Source of the DNA: an uncultured Clostridia bacterium
Lineage (GTDB): Bacteria > Bacillota > Clostridia > Oscillospirales > Acutalibacteraceae
Assembly (NCBI GenBank): GCA_944380875.1
Contig: CALWJA010000039.1
Location: 1 to 50,248, forward strand
Direction: 5' to 3'
DNA: 50,248 bases
A model generated the notes under the pieces. It was not told the origin of the DNA. It searched no databases and worked only from the letters and a program-made list of their open reading frames with translations. Positions 1-7,715 of this stretch are shown here, piece after piece; positions within the stretch are counted from its first letter, which is position 1, and every line of letters starts with the position of its first letter. Both the position numbers and the translations under genes were made by a program.

Positions 1-2
1 TG

Positions 3-641
3 CATGTCTCCGATGAAAAAGGGCATGCCTGGGCGGAAATCTATGTCCCTCTATATGGTTGGACGCCCGTTGAAGTCACGCCGGGATATTCCGGCGCTTC
101 GCCCCAAAACCCCGATATGCCCTATCCCGAAGGAGAAGAAATTTCAAGCTCTTCAGAAGAAGAAAGTTCCTCGGAACCGGTATCTTCTTCCGTATCTGAG
201 GAGGAATCGGAGGCTTCTTCCTCCGCCCCATCCGTTTCCTCTGCCGTTTCCGATCCTTCCGGCAACTCGAAAAGCGGCGGTTTCCGCATACCGGATGCTG
301 TGCTGTGGATCATATTCATCCTGCTCCTTTTGGGAACGATTTGCCTGCTGCGGTTCTTCCTGATGGAGAAGCGGCGCCGGAAAGCGATGGATCCCGATCG
401 TGTCAAGGCCATACTCTTCCTGTATAAAACAGCGAAGCAAATATGCCGTTCTACGGAAGTCCCCGCAGCCCTTTATAACCTGGCAGAAAAGGCCGCATTC
501 AGCCGGCTGCCTCTAACAGAAGAGGAATATACAGAGGCCTTTGCTATGACGGAATCCTGCCGGCTGCGGGAATTGGAGGCTCTCCCCCGGTGGAAACGTC
601 CTCTGTTCCGTTTCCTGTTTGGTTCCCTCTCAAGAAAGTAA
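3..641 (+). CDS. Transglutaminase-like membrane protein, 3' part
   Basis: The reading frame is open from the first bases of the window, so the 5' end is missing; 212 residues are visible. The first residues read HAWAEIYVPLYGW then TPVEVTPGY, which matches the His and Asp part of the transglutaminase-like (TgpA/YebA-type) catalytic core; the catalytic Cys would lie upstream. Next comes a Ser/Glu-rich low-complexity linker (about visible residues 45-90), one hydrophobic membrane segment (about 99-120), a basic MEKRRRK stop-transfer stretch and a cytosolic tail of about 90 residues. This suggests an extracytoplasmic transglutaminase domain on a membrane stalk. The family assignment rests on a short motif; substrate and partner are unknown. 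Confidence 0.7.
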   Translation, partial: HVSDEKGHAWAEIYVPLYGWTPVEVTPGYSGASPQNPDMPYPEGEEISSSSEEESSSEPVSSSVSEEESEASSSAPSVSSAVSDPSGNSKSGGFRIPDAVLWIIFILLLLGTICLLRFFLMEKRRRKAMDPDRVKAILFLYKTAKQICRSTEVPAALYNLAEKAAFSRLPLTEEEYTEAFAMTESCRLRELEALPRWKRPLFRFLFGSLSRK

Positions 642-675
642 TCTTTGCAATCTTTCCATGAAATTTTGATACAAA

Positions 676-718
676 CAGACTATGGGATAAAGGCGTCTTT
701 GCCTTTCCCCATAGTCTG
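676..718 (+). terminator. Hairpin between two plus-strand genes
   Basis: CAGACTATGGG (676-686) pairs exactly with CCCATAGTCTG (708-718), and the interior AAAGGC/GCCTTT can extend the stem. It is followed by CCAAAAGGAGG rather than a T run, so it may be a weak terminator or an mRNA-processing/insulating hairpin rather than a classical intrinsic terminator. Confidence 0.5.
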
Positions 719-736
719 CCAAAAGGAGGTTTTTCT

Positions 737-1090
737 ATGCTGTATTGCCCAGACTGCATGCATCTCTCTGATCCAGACACAGACATCTGCTCAAACTGCG
801 GCAGTAGACGGCTGCGCGCTCCAAAAGACAACGACCCCGTTTATCTGCTTACGGAAAGCACGGAATTTGTCCATACCCTGCAATGGCTTATGGAGCAGGA
901 TAAAATCCCTTATATGGATAAAAACGCGGAACTTACCACAAAGCCATATGTTATGAATGTTCGCCGGCTGGATATCTTTGTTCCCTATAGCTTTTATGGG
1001 CAAAGCCTGCAGCTCGCAAAAGACCTTTTCGCCGCAGAACAGTCTGAAAACAAAGGCTTTGTCTCTGAGGAAAACAGCGGGGAAGAGTAA
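737..1090 (+). CDS. Zinc-ribbon protein with DUF2007-like domain
   Basis: This is a 117-residue cytosolic protein. The N-terminus has a zinc-ribbon pattern, CPDC (residues 4-7) and CSNC (about 18-21). The rest (about 33-97: PVYLLTESTEF, IPYMDK, VRRLDIFVPY, LAKDLF) has the layout of DUF2007-type putative signal-transducing domains. The start is fixed by AAAGGAGG at 722-729. It follows the transglutaminase-like gene on the same strand, separated by a hairpin, and is closed by a strong terminator. The molecular role of this family is not established. The zinc-ribbon call is visible; the DUF2007 call is a fold-pattern judgement. Confidence 0.65.
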   Translation: MLYCPDCMHLSDPDTDICSNCGSRRLRAPKDNDPVYLLTESTEFVHTLQWLMEQDKIPYMDKNAELTTKPYVMNVRRLDIFVPYSFYGQSLQLAKDLFAAEQSENKGFVSEENSGEE

Positions 1091-1136
1091 TCCTATTTGA
1101 TATTTTCCTAATTGCCTTTTTCTGAGCACCCATAAT

Positions 1137-1171
1137 AAAAAAGGAGACTGTTTTCATCTGTCTCCTTTTTT
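1137..1171 (+). terminator. Intrinsic terminator after the zinc-ribbon gene
   Basis: A perfect 12-bp stem, AAAAAAGGAGAC (1137-1148) with GTCTCCTTTTTT (1160-1171), has an 11-nt loop and the T run built into the 3' arm. Because the 5' arm is an A run, it could act on both strands. Confidence 0.9.
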
Positions 1172-1210
1172 ACCTTTCTAAGTAGGTAGACGCAAAACAA
1201 ATCCGTATTA

Positions 1211-1249
1211 TTTCTATGATTATATACTAATTGTATATAATCATAGAAA
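1211..1249. repeat. Perfect 17-bp inverted repeat
   Basis: TTTCTATGATTATATAC (1211-1227) and its exact reverse complement (1233-1249) are separated by TAATT. It lies in the 216-bp gap in front of the AT-rich PHP gene. There is no T run after it, so it does not look like an intrinsic terminator; a protein-binding operator or a relic of a mobile-element end are the alternatives. Confidence 0.85.
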
Positions 1250-1387
1250 GTGTGGTCAAACATTCCAAAAACATATTGCTGTGAGATTTCTTAGCTTTTC
1301 CGATCTGTTTGTTTGTAGCCGTAAACACGTTCATTAGAAACTATACGATAAATCTTTTTGCAAATCCTAATAGAGAGAGGGTTTATT

Positions 1388-2161
1388 ATGACAGATGTAC
1401 ATATTCATATTGAAAAAGGGCCGTATACAAAAGAGTGGATAGATAAATTTGTTAAGCAAGCTATACGTGTCGGAATAGACGAAATATATTTATTAGAACA
1501 TTCCCATCGTTTTACAGAGTTCGCACCTATGTATGCCTCTATTTGCGAGTATAGCGATTATCAGAAAAAGTGGTATAATAAAAAAGAAAAACTTTCTATA
1601 AAAGATTTCCAGGCACTTATTACTAAAATGAGAAACATAGAATTTCCCATAAAAATAAAATGGGGGCTTGAGGTATGCTACTTTCCTGAATATGAAAAGC
1701 TAATCGGCGACATTCTCAACTCCTTTAACTTTGATTTTGCTGTAGGCTCCATACATTGGGTTGAAGGATTTGGATTTGACCATAAAGCGGAATTTTGGAA
1801 TGATATTGATACGGAACAAATTTACAGGAAATATTACAGCCTGATGCTTTGTCTTGTAAAAAGTGGTTTGTTTTCTGGGGTTGCACATCCAGATTCTATT
1901 AAGTGCTTCCATCATTACCCAGTGAATGATTTAACTGCTACATATAGTCTATTAGCCGATGAATTAAATTCCCATGGCATGTATGCAGAACAAAGCGGCG
2001 GCCTTGCTTTAAATTATGGATTTGAGGAACTCGGTATGAATAAAACCATGCTGAATATTTTTAAAAATAAAAATGTTAATATTCGATTCGCTTCGGATGC
2101 TCATAAACCAGAAGATGTAGGCGCAAATATTTTAAACATGCAAGCGCTTCTTCAGGCATAA
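1388..2161 (+). CDS. PHP-domain phosphatase, histidinol-phosphatase (HisJ/HisK)-like
   Basis: The protein has 257 residues, the usual size for HisK/HisJ-type histidinol-phosphate phosphatases of the PHP metal-dependent superfamily. Visible motifs are DVHIH near the N-terminus (motif I metal ligands), LLEHSH, GSIHWVEG in the middle and FASDAHKP near the C-terminus. The ATG at 1388 has an AGAGAGAGGG site upstream and is preferred over an in-frame ATG at 1358, which lacks one. No his genes are nearby, so the substrate may be another phosphomonoester. The gene is clearly more AT-rich than its neighbours and sits alone between a perfect palindrome and a bidirectional terminator, which suggests it was acquired separately. 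Confidence 0.75.
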   Translation: MTDVHIHIEKGPYTKEWIDKFVKQAIRVGIDEIYLLEHSHRFTEFAPMYASICEYSDYQKKWYNKKEKLSIKDFQALITKMRNIEFPIKIKWGLEVCYFPEYEKLIGDILNSFNFDFAVGSIHWVEGFGFDHKAEFWNDIDTEQIYRKYYSLMLCLVKSGLFSGVAHPDSIKCFHHYPVNDLTATYSLLADELNSHGMYAEQSGGLALNYGFEELGMNKTMLNIFKNKNVNIRFASDAHKPEDVGANILNMQALLQA

Positions 2162-2192
2162 GAAGATTGCAAAAATTCACATTACATAAAGC

Positions 2193-2236
2193 AAAACACA
2201 AACCGATGAGAATAAATTCTCATCGGTTTGTGTTTT
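2193..2236. terminator. Bidirectional terminator between the PHP gene and htpG
   Basis: A perfect 20-bp stem, AAAACACAAACCGATGAGAA with its complement, and a 4-nt TAAA loop. A run at one end and T run at the other let it terminate the plus-strand PHP gene and the convergent htpG. Confidence 0.92.
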
Positions 2237-2283
2237 CTTATCTCGCTGCCCATTATCGACGGGCTTATCGTTTATATTTTGCT

Positions 2284-4197
2284 TCAGTCTTCTACCATCA
2301 AATTGCAGATCGCATTGGAAAATTCCAGAGGATCTTCAATGGAAACGCCTTCAATCAGAAGCGCCTGATTATAGAGCAGAGAGGTATATTCCTTGACCTT
2401 TTCTTTATCCTCTGCAAAAAGGGATACAAGCTTCTTGAAAATGGGATGGGAGGCGTTGATCTCCAATACCCGCTGGGCCTTTACTTTTTCCCCTGCCGGC
2501 ATAGCGTTGAGAACCTTCTCCATTTCCATGGAGATAGCCCCTTCTGTAGACAGGCAAACCGGATGGCTCTTCAGCTTATTGGACAAAATTACAGCTTTCA
2601 CTTTTCCATCCAGGGATTCCGCCATAAAGTTCAAAAGCTCTTTGTTTTCCTCTACCAGCTTTTCCGTTTCCTTCTTTTCCTCTTCGGTTTCCAGGCCCAA
2701 ATCATCCGCAGATACGGAACGGAATTCCTTTTCGGCATACTGCATCATCATCTTGAGCGCAAATTCATCCACCGGATCGGTAAGATACAGAATTTCGTAT
2801 CCCTTGTCTTTGAGAGCTTCCGTCTGGGGCAGCATATCGATACGATCCACCGTTTCGCCGCAGGCATAATAAATATACTTCTGCTCTTCCTTCATCCGGG
2901 AAACATATTCCTTCAGGGTTACAAGTTTCTTCTCTTCGGAAGAAACGAACAGCAGAAGATCCTGCAGCAATTCTTTATGCATACCATAATCGCCGTATAC
3001 GCCATATTTCAGCTGCAAACCAAAATTATTCCAGAATTTTTCGTAGGTCTCCCGATCGTTTAAAAGCATGTTTTCCAGCTCGGATTTGATCTTCTTTTCC
3101 AAACGGGAAGCGATGATCTTGAGCTGACGATCATGCTGTAGCATCTCACGGGAAATATTCAGGGAAAGATCCTGGCTATCCACCAGTCCTTTTACAAAGC
3201 TGAAATAATCGGGAAGAAGATCCGGGCACTTCTGCATAATCATTACGCCATTGCTGTAAAGCTGCAATCCTTTTTCATATTCCTTGCTATAATAATCATA
3301 CGGCGCCCGGGCAGGGATAAACAGCAATGCGTTATACGTAGCCGTCCCCTCCGTGCTGCTATGGATCACTTTAAGGGGATCTTCAAAATCCATAAATTTG
3401 TCTTTATAGAAGTTGTTGTATTCCTCCGCTGTAATTTCATTGCGGTTTTTACGCCAGAGAGGCACCATGGAATTCAGGGTTTCTACCTCTTTATACGTCT
3501 CATATTCCGGCGTCTTATATTTGCCTTCCGCGTCTTTATCCGTTCCCTCGATCATACGGCTCTTTTCCATTTCCATGCGAATCGGATACCGGATATAATC
3601 GGAATATTTTTTCACCAGATTTTTCAGTGTATACGTATCCAGATATTCGCCATAGCTGTTTTCTTCCGTATCTTCCTTCAGCTTCAGAACAATTTCCGTT
3701 CCCCTATCCTCTTTTTCGCAGGGTTCCACCGTGTAGCCGTCCGCGCCGGAGCTTTCCCAACACCAAGCTTCCTCGCTGCCAAAAGCGCGGCTCTTAACGG
3801 TCACTTTTTCCGCAACCATAAAGGCAGAATAGAAACCTACGCCAAATTGACCGATGATTTCAATATCCTCTTTCGGCTCCGCATCCTTTTTAAAATTCAG
3901 AGAACCGCTTTTCGCAATGGTGCCAAGGTTGTTTTCCAGCTCTTCTTTTGTCATTCCGCAACCGTTATCGGTGATCTTCAGGGTGCGATTTTCTTTATCG
4001 GGAACAATCCAAATGGAAAAATCGTCTCTGTTCAGGCCGGTATCCCCATCTGTCAAAGTTTTATAATAGAGTTTATCGATTGCGTCGCTGGCATTGCTGA
4101 TAAGCTCACGCAGGAAAATTTCCCTATGGGTATAGATTGAATTAATCATCAAGTCCAAAAGGCGTTTGGATTCTGCTTTAAACTGCTTCTTTGCCAT
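2284..4197 (-). CDS. htpG: Chaperone HtpG (bacterial Hsp90)
   Basis: HtpG is the ATP-dependent homodimeric cytosolic Hsp90 chaperone. At 637 residues it has normal length. The N-terminal GHKL ATPase shows [23 protein letters not shown] and [15 protein letters not shown]; the middle domain has the catalytic-loop region [10 protein letters not shown]; a C-terminal dimerisation domain follows. The start at 4197 ([11 protein letters not shown]) has AAGGAG upstream; a longer in-frame extension has no ribosome site. It is transcribed alone: its own promoter overlaps a CIRCE element (4257-4316), and a strong terminator follows. The CIRCE element predicts repression by HrcA and induction by heat. Confidence 0.97.
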   Translation of the reverse strand: MAKKQFKAESKRLLDLMINSIYTHREIFLRELISNASDAIDKLYYKTLTDGDTGLNRDDFSIWIVPDKENRTLKITDNGCGMTKEELENNLGTIAKSGSLNFKKDAEPKEDIEIIGQFGVGFYSAFMVAEKVTVKSRAFGSEEAWCWESSGADGYTVEPCEKEDRGTEIVLKLKEDTEENSYGEYLDTYTLKNLVKKYSDYIRYPIRMEMEKSRMIEGTDKDAEGKYKTPEYETYKEVETLNSMVPLWRKNRNEITAEEYNNFYKDKFMDFEDPLKVIHSSTEGTATYNALLFIPARAPYDYYSKEYEKGLQLYSNGVMIMQKCPDLLPDYFSFVKGLVDSQDLSLNISREMLQHDRQLKIIASRLEKKIKSELENMLLNDRETYEKFWNNFGLQLKYGVYGDYGMHKELLQDLLLFVSSEEKKLVTLKEYVSRMKEEQKYIYYACGETVDRIDMLPQTEALKDKGYEILYLTDPVDEFALKMMMQYAEKEFRSVSADDLGLETEEEKKETEKLVEENKELLNFMAESLDGKVKAVILSNKLKSHPVCLSTEGAISMEMEKVLNAMPAGEKVKAQRVLEINASHPIFKKLVSLFAEDKEKVKEYTSLLYNQALLIEGVSIEDPLEFSNAICNLMVED

Positions 4198-4256
4198 ACT
4201 ACTTAACTCCTTATGATTGAAATTCCACGAGTGCAAAGGGAGAAAGCATCTCCGAT

Positions 4257-4283
4257 TTAGCACTCGTATCATTTAAGTGCTAA
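4257..4283 (-). promoter_or_regulatory. CIRCE element (HrcA operator) of htpG
   Basis: TTAGCACTC-N9-AAGTGCTAA matches the CIRCE consensus TTAGCACTC-N9-GAGTGCTAA with one mismatch. It lies right at and downstream of the predicted start of htpG transcription, where bound HrcA would block RNA polymerase. Confidence 0.9.
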
Positions 4284-4287
4284 ATTT

Positions 4288-4316
4288 AGTATAGTCCTCT
4301 AAAAAAGAAAAATCAA
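4288..4316 (-). promoter_or_regulatory. htpG promoter (sigma-A type)
   Basis: On the minus strand, TTGATT (4311-4316) and TATACT (4288-4293) are separated by exactly 17 bp. The predicted start of transcription falls inside the CIRCE element. Confidence 0.8.
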
Positions 4317-4344
4317 TGAATATTTTGTAAATTCCCATAAAAAT

Positions 4345-4388
4345 ACGTCAGGCGCGCTATACACAAATAAGTAGCGCACGCCTGACGT
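4345..4388 (-). terminator. Terminator after the cation exporter gene
   Basis: ACGTCAGGCG (4345-4354) pairs with CGCCTGACGT (4379-4388), extended by CGCTA/TAGCG with a 2-nt bulge. Read on the minus strand it is followed by ATTTTTATGG. It closes the corA-fumarase beta-exporter group. Confidence 0.75.
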
Positions 4389-4434
4389 CTATTCAAATAC
4401 AAATATAAAAGGCCGAGATACCCTGGAAACTTTC

Positions 4435-5643
4435 TTATTTGCGGTTTGAACCTGATTCCTTCTTTGCTTCCAGGTTCGGGACATAATCATGGTCAACCGT
4501 AACCACAGCGCAATATTTGGAATCCAGCTCTTTGAGCATTTCCCCTACTTTCCGGAGCATTTCTTCATCCGATACCCCATATCCAAAAGGAACGCAGATA
4601 TCAAAAATAACATTGGTATGGGAATGACCCCACACCACTCGAAAATCATGCATAGTGATCTGCGGATCCATCTCCCGTAGTTTTTCGCTTACCTGCCGCT
4701 TCAGCTCCATCGTCCTGGGATTATCCACATCGATTGGATCCATATGCACCACCAAATGGATATTTTCTTCCCGCAGGAAGTCATGCTCGATGGTATCCAC
4801 AATATCGTGACTGACCATAATATCCGCGCTGGCGGAAACCTCGCAGTGTATGGAAGCGAAACAGCGGCCTGCTCCATACGTATGAATTACCAGATCGTGA
4901 ATTCCCAGAATTCCATCATAACTGAGAACCTTTTCGCAGATATGATCCACAAGTTCATGGGGAGGGGCGGCTCCCAGAAGCGGATTGCTGGTTTCAATGA
5001 TAACTTTAACACCGGTAATAATAATAAATACAGCTACTACAAGGCCCATATATCCATCCAGATTAAAGCCTGTAAGGCTGGTGATAATCAACCCGGCCAG
5101 TACAGCAACCGTTGAAAAGACATCGTTCAGGCTGTCCGCCGCCGTAGCGGATAAGGTAGGCGAAGATATGATTTTTCCCACCTTTTTATAGAAGAGGCAC
5201 TGCCATCCTTTCATAAGGGCGGAAAGAACCAAAACAATGCCGGCTGATACTCCAAAAACGGCTTCTTCCGGATTGATAATCTTCTGCACAGAGTTTCCCG
5301 CCAGCTGCAGGCCCAACATAAGAATGAGAAAGGAAACGATCATTCCGGAAATATATTCCATTCTGGCGTGACCGTATGGATGCTCTGCATCAGCGGGCTT
5401 CCCCGAAAGCTTAAATCCTACCAATGTTATCACAGAAGAAGCAGAATCCGAAAGGTTATTCACAGCATCTGCAATAATAGAAACACTGTTGAACAAAAGC
5501 CCCACTATAATTTTACCTAAAAACAAAAGCAGGTTTGTAACAATCCCCACGATTCCTGCAAATTTTCCATACCGGGCCCTCACTTCCGGCAAATGTACAT
5601 CTTTATAGCTTTTCACAAAAAGCCGAATCAAAAGCTTTGTCAA
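4435..5643 (-). CDS. Cation diffusion facilitator (CDF) metal exporter
   Basis: The 402-residue protein belongs to the CDF family, which exports divalent metals (Zn, Mn, Fe or Co) by proton antiport as a homodimer. Six membrane segments are visible in the N-terminal half. The metal-site residues are in NSVSIIADAVNNLSDS (HxxxD/DxxxD type) and in the partner helix ATAADSLNDVFST. The HPYGHAR loop and a His-rich soluble C-terminal ferredoxin-like domain (CEVSAS, HDFRVVWGHSHTN) follow. I chose TTG at 5643 (MTKLLIRLFVKSYKD) because GGAAGG precedes it and the family starts this way; an upstream TTG at 5670 is possible. It starts 46 bp after the fumarase beta gene. The metal cannot be read from sequence. 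Confidence 0.9.
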   Translation of the reverse strand: MTKLLIRLFVKSYKDVHLPEVRARYGKFAGIVGIVTNLLLFLGKIIVGLLFNSVSIIADAVNNLSDSASSVITLVGFKLSGKPADAEHPYGHARMEYISGMIVSFLILMLGLQLAGNSVQKIINPEEAVFGVSAGIVLVLSALMKGWQCLFYKKVGKIISSPTLSATAADSLNDVFSTVAVLAGLIITSLTGFNLDGYMGLVVAVFIIITGVKVIIETSNPLLGAAPPHELVDHICEKVLSYDGILGIHDLVIHTYGAGRCFASIHCEVSASADIMVSHDIVDTIEHDFLREENIHLVVHMDPIDVDNPRTMELKRQVSEKLREMDPQITMHDFRVVWGHSHTNVIFDICVPFGYGVSDEEMLRKVGEMLKELDSKYCAVVTVDHDYVPNLEAKKESGSNRK

Positions 5644-5689
5644 ACAATATCTTCCTTCCCCAAGAAACAAATATGGTATTCCCAGTCAT

Positions 5690-6223
5690 TTATACAGAAA
5701 ACAGACTGCCCCCTGCACAGTCTATTCCCACGATCAAGGGAAAATCTTTTACCTGAAGGCGCTTAATGGATTCGCAGCCCAGATCCTCAAAAGCCACTAC
5801 CTCTAAGGAACGAACCGCCTTAGCAGCCAGCGCTCCCGCCCCTCCAAGAGCACAGAGGTAAACAGCATGATTTCTTTCAATAGCCCGGCGAACTTCTTCA
5901 TTCCGGTTTCCTTTTCCAATCATGGCAATAAGGCCCAGATCTAAAAAACGGGGCGCAAATACATCCATACGGGAAGAAGTAGTAGGACCGCAGGAGCCAA
6001 TAGGAAGCCCCTCCGGTGTGGGAGTGGGCCCCGCATAGTATATAACGGAATTTTTCAGCGGAAACGGAAGGGGCTCACCTTTATCCAGCATGGCCGTGAG
6101 CCGTTTATGGGCGGCGTCTCTGGCTGTATAAATTGTTCCGCTTAATAAAATATTTTGACCTGCCCGCAAAGTCTTTGCAATCTCAGGCAAAGACGTAACA
6201 TCCACATGCAGACGCTCAGACAT
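5690..6223 (-). CDS. Class I (Fe-S) fumarate hydratase / L-tartrate dehydratase, beta subunit
   Basis: The 177 residues match the beta (C-terminal) subunit of the oxygen-sensitive [4Fe-4S] fumarase/tartrate dehydratase family, which completes the active site of the alpha subunit for fumarate/malate interconversion. Typical segments are AGQNILLSGTIYTARDAAHK, IYYAGPTPTPEG, GSCGPTTSSRMD, IGKGNR and DLGCESI. AGGAGG stands 7 bp before the ATG at 6223. The alpha subunit, normally encoded immediately upstream, is not in the window; corA occupies that place. It probably shares a transcript with the exporter downstream. Fumarase and tartrate dehydratase cannot be separated by eye. Confidence 0.88.
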   Translation of the reverse strand: MSERLHVDVTSLPEIAKTLRAGQNILLSGTIYTARDAAHKRLTAMLDKGEPLPFPLKNSVIYYAGPTPTPEGLPIGSCGPTTSSRMDVFAPRFLDLGLIAMIGKGNRNEEVRRAIERNHAVYLCALGGAGALAAKAVRSLEVVAFEDLGCESIKRLQVKDFPLIVGIDCAGGSLFSV

Positions 6224-6379
6224 ATGTATTCCTCCTCATAAATGCCTTTTCTAAAACCTGCCAGCACTTTTTCAATCTTTTTCTATATAGAAAACAGGAA
6301 CTGCAGAAAGCAGCTCCCGAATTCACAGCAAAGAATATCTGCATTCTTCTATACTCTTTAAAAAATTCCTGATACCTCT

Positions 6380-7306
6380 TTAACGGAACATTTCCTTCTT
6401 TTTCAAAATCCAATAGGCAATAATCATGCATACCGCAGCCAGAACGGTAGGGAACCAGAAACTGGGGAAAGGCAGCGAATCCACATTCATCCCATAGAAA
6501 CTGGAAATAACCGTTGGTATGGAAATCAAAAGCGTGATAGAAGCCAGCACTTTCATAACCACATTCAGGTTATTGCTGATAACAGAAGCGAAAGCATCCA
6601 TGGTGCCGGACAAAATGTTGAGATAAATATTGCTCATCTCAATAGCCTGTTTAATTTCGATCAAAACGTCTTCCAACAGTTCCTGGTCTTCCTCATAGAG
6701 CTTAATCGCCCGTCCGCGCATAATTTTTTCCATAGTGATCTCATCGGCTTTCAGGGATGAGGAAAAATACACCAACGATTTTTCAATATCCAAAAGCTGA
6801 ATAAGCTCTTCATTATGCATGGATTTACGCAGGGATTTTTCCACTTTATCGCTCAGCTTATCAATTTGCTTCAGATATTGAAGAAAACGGGTAGCAATCC
6901 GGAGCATAATCGTCAAAATAAAGCGGGTCTTTAGATTGGTCTGCACATTTTTGACCATTCCCTCGGCAATTTCTGTCATAATGGGGTTTTCCCGAAGGCA
7001 AACCGTAAGAATATTTTTTTCCGTAATGATGATTCCCAGCGGCATAGTACTGTAAGCCAGGTTTTTTCCGTTTTTCTCCAGAATCGGGATATCCACCACA
7101 ACCAAAGTGCTTTCATCTTCTATATCAATATGAGAAGACTCCTCTTCGTCCAAAGCAGAACGGAAAAAATCGGGCTCAATATGAAAATCATGGATCAGGG
7201 AGCTTATCTCTTCATCCGTAGGTTCCACACAGCGAATCCAGCAGCCTGGCTCCACCTGGTCCAACTGCGTCATTTTACCATCAATGGTTTTGTAATAAGA
7301 TAGCAT
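6380..7306 (-). CDS. corA: CorA-family magnesium/cobalt channel
   Basis: CorA is the pentameric Mg2+ (and Co2+/Ni2+) channel. The 308 residues show the usual layout: an acidic cytosolic alpha/beta domain, a long stalk helix (about 120-240), a first membrane helix ending in the signature YGMNV, and a second helix ending in the basic tail LKKKEMFR. AAGGAG lies 10 bp before the ATG at 7306. The leader upstream has a promoter (7492-7519), a hairpin and an overlapping upstream ORF starting MKPDP, which predicts translational or Mg2+-linked control. A second CorA paralogue is at 40.5-41.5 kb. The fumarase beta gene and CDF exporter follow on the same strand. Confidence 0.95.
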   Translation of the reverse strand: MLSYYKTIDGKMTQLDQVEPGCWIRCVEPTDEEISSLIHDFHIEPDFFRSALDEEESSHIDIEDESTLVVVDIPILEKNGKNLAYSTMPLGIIITEKNILTVCLRENPIMTEIAEGMVKNVQTNLKTRFILTIMLRIATRFLQYLKQIDKLSDKVEKSLRKSMHNEELIQLLDIEKSLVYFSSSLKADEITMEKIMRGRAIKLYEEDQELLEDVLIEIKQAIEMSNIYLNILSGTMDAFASVISNNLNVVMKVLASITLLISIPTVISSFYGMNVDSLPFPSFWFPTVLAAVCMIIAYWILKKKEMFR

Positions 7307-7376
7307 TGGCCTGCATCTCCTTTATTCTATTTTTCTCAACACTTCTACATAAACCACATAAAGGGTCCGGTTTCAC
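7281..7376 (-). CDS. Candidate corA leader peptide (upstream ORF), 31 codons
   Basis: A small ORF starts with GTG at 7376, seven bases after a perfect AGGAGG (7384-7389), and ends with TGA at 7281-7283. That is 26 bp inside corA, in another frame. The peptide starts MKPDPLCGLCRSVEKN: two prolines and an aspartate follow the start, then a CxxC pair. The beginning resembles the MgtL leader peptide of enterobacterial mgtA (MEPDP start), which destabilises ribosomes at low Mg2+. What is seen is the ORF, its ribosome site and the overlap; translation and Mg2+ control are inference. Confidence 0.55.
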   Translation of the reverse strand: MKPDPLCGLCRSVEKNRIKEMQANAILLQNH

Positions 7377-7440
7377 AATGCCACCTCCTGTCAAAACCTG
7401 CCGTGTCTTCCATATACATATAAAAACTGATAAAACGCTA

Positions 7441-7470
7441 TTAACTTCATCCCATTGGGATATAGGTTAA
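7441..7470 (-). promoter_or_regulatory. Hairpin in the corA leader
   Basis: TTAAC/GTTAA (7441-7445 with 7466-7470) encloses ATCCC/GGGAT (7449-7453 with 7457-7461). It lies just after the predicted transcription start and about 65 nt before the upstream ORF. I could not match it to a known Mg2+ riboswitch. Confidence 0.5.
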
Positions 7471-7491
7471 AAGCACAGAAGACCAATAGTT

Positions 7492-7519
7492 ATTATATCA
7501 CATCCCAACGCGATTTCAA
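7492..7519 (-). promoter_or_regulatory. corA promoter
   Basis: On the minus strand, TTGAAA (7514-7519) and a perfect TATAAT (7492-7497) are 16 bp apart. The predicted start near 7485 gives a leader of about 180 nt before corA. Between this promoter and the ftsZ terminator (7520-7653) I see nothing else clear. Confidence 0.75.
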
Positions 7520-7653
7520 GAGATAAAGTTCAATATCTACTCCTAATCGGTTATAAACGTATAAAAACGCCTTAAACAGGCGGATTTGAACAAAAATGAC
7601 TTAATCCCGCACAAATATTTTCTTTATCTCCTTTTAACAAAGGAGTAAACAAG

Positions 7654-7689
7654 AAGGCTGCTGCAGCTTCCAGCAACTGCAGCAGCCTT
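7654..7689 (-). terminator. Terminator after ftsZ
   Basis: A perfect 13-bp stem, AAGGCTGCTGCAG with CTGCAGCAGCCTT, is followed on the minus strand by CTTGTTTACTCC. It marks the end of the division cluster transcript. Confidence 0.8.
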
Positions 7690-7715
7690 TATAAGCCAAA
7701 AGGGGGTTCTTATTC

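Noticed and set aside
2167-3063. 298-codon plus-strand ORF antisense to htpG
   Set aside because: It starts inside a terminator stem and mirrors the htpG sequence.
6279-6294. TTTTCTATATAGAAAA 16-bp palindrome in the corA-fumarase gap
   Set aside because: Short and AT-only at the core; expected by chance, with no related copy noticed.
6216-6431. 71-codon minus-strand ORF spanning the gap between corA and the fumarase beta gene
   Set aside because: Its start is inside corA with no ribosome site, and the peptide resembles no family; it overlaps both neighbours.
7307-7491. M-box (Mg2+) riboswitch in the corA leader
   Set aside because: The leader is short and I could not find the conserved M-box segments; only a simple hairpin and the upstream ORF are seen.
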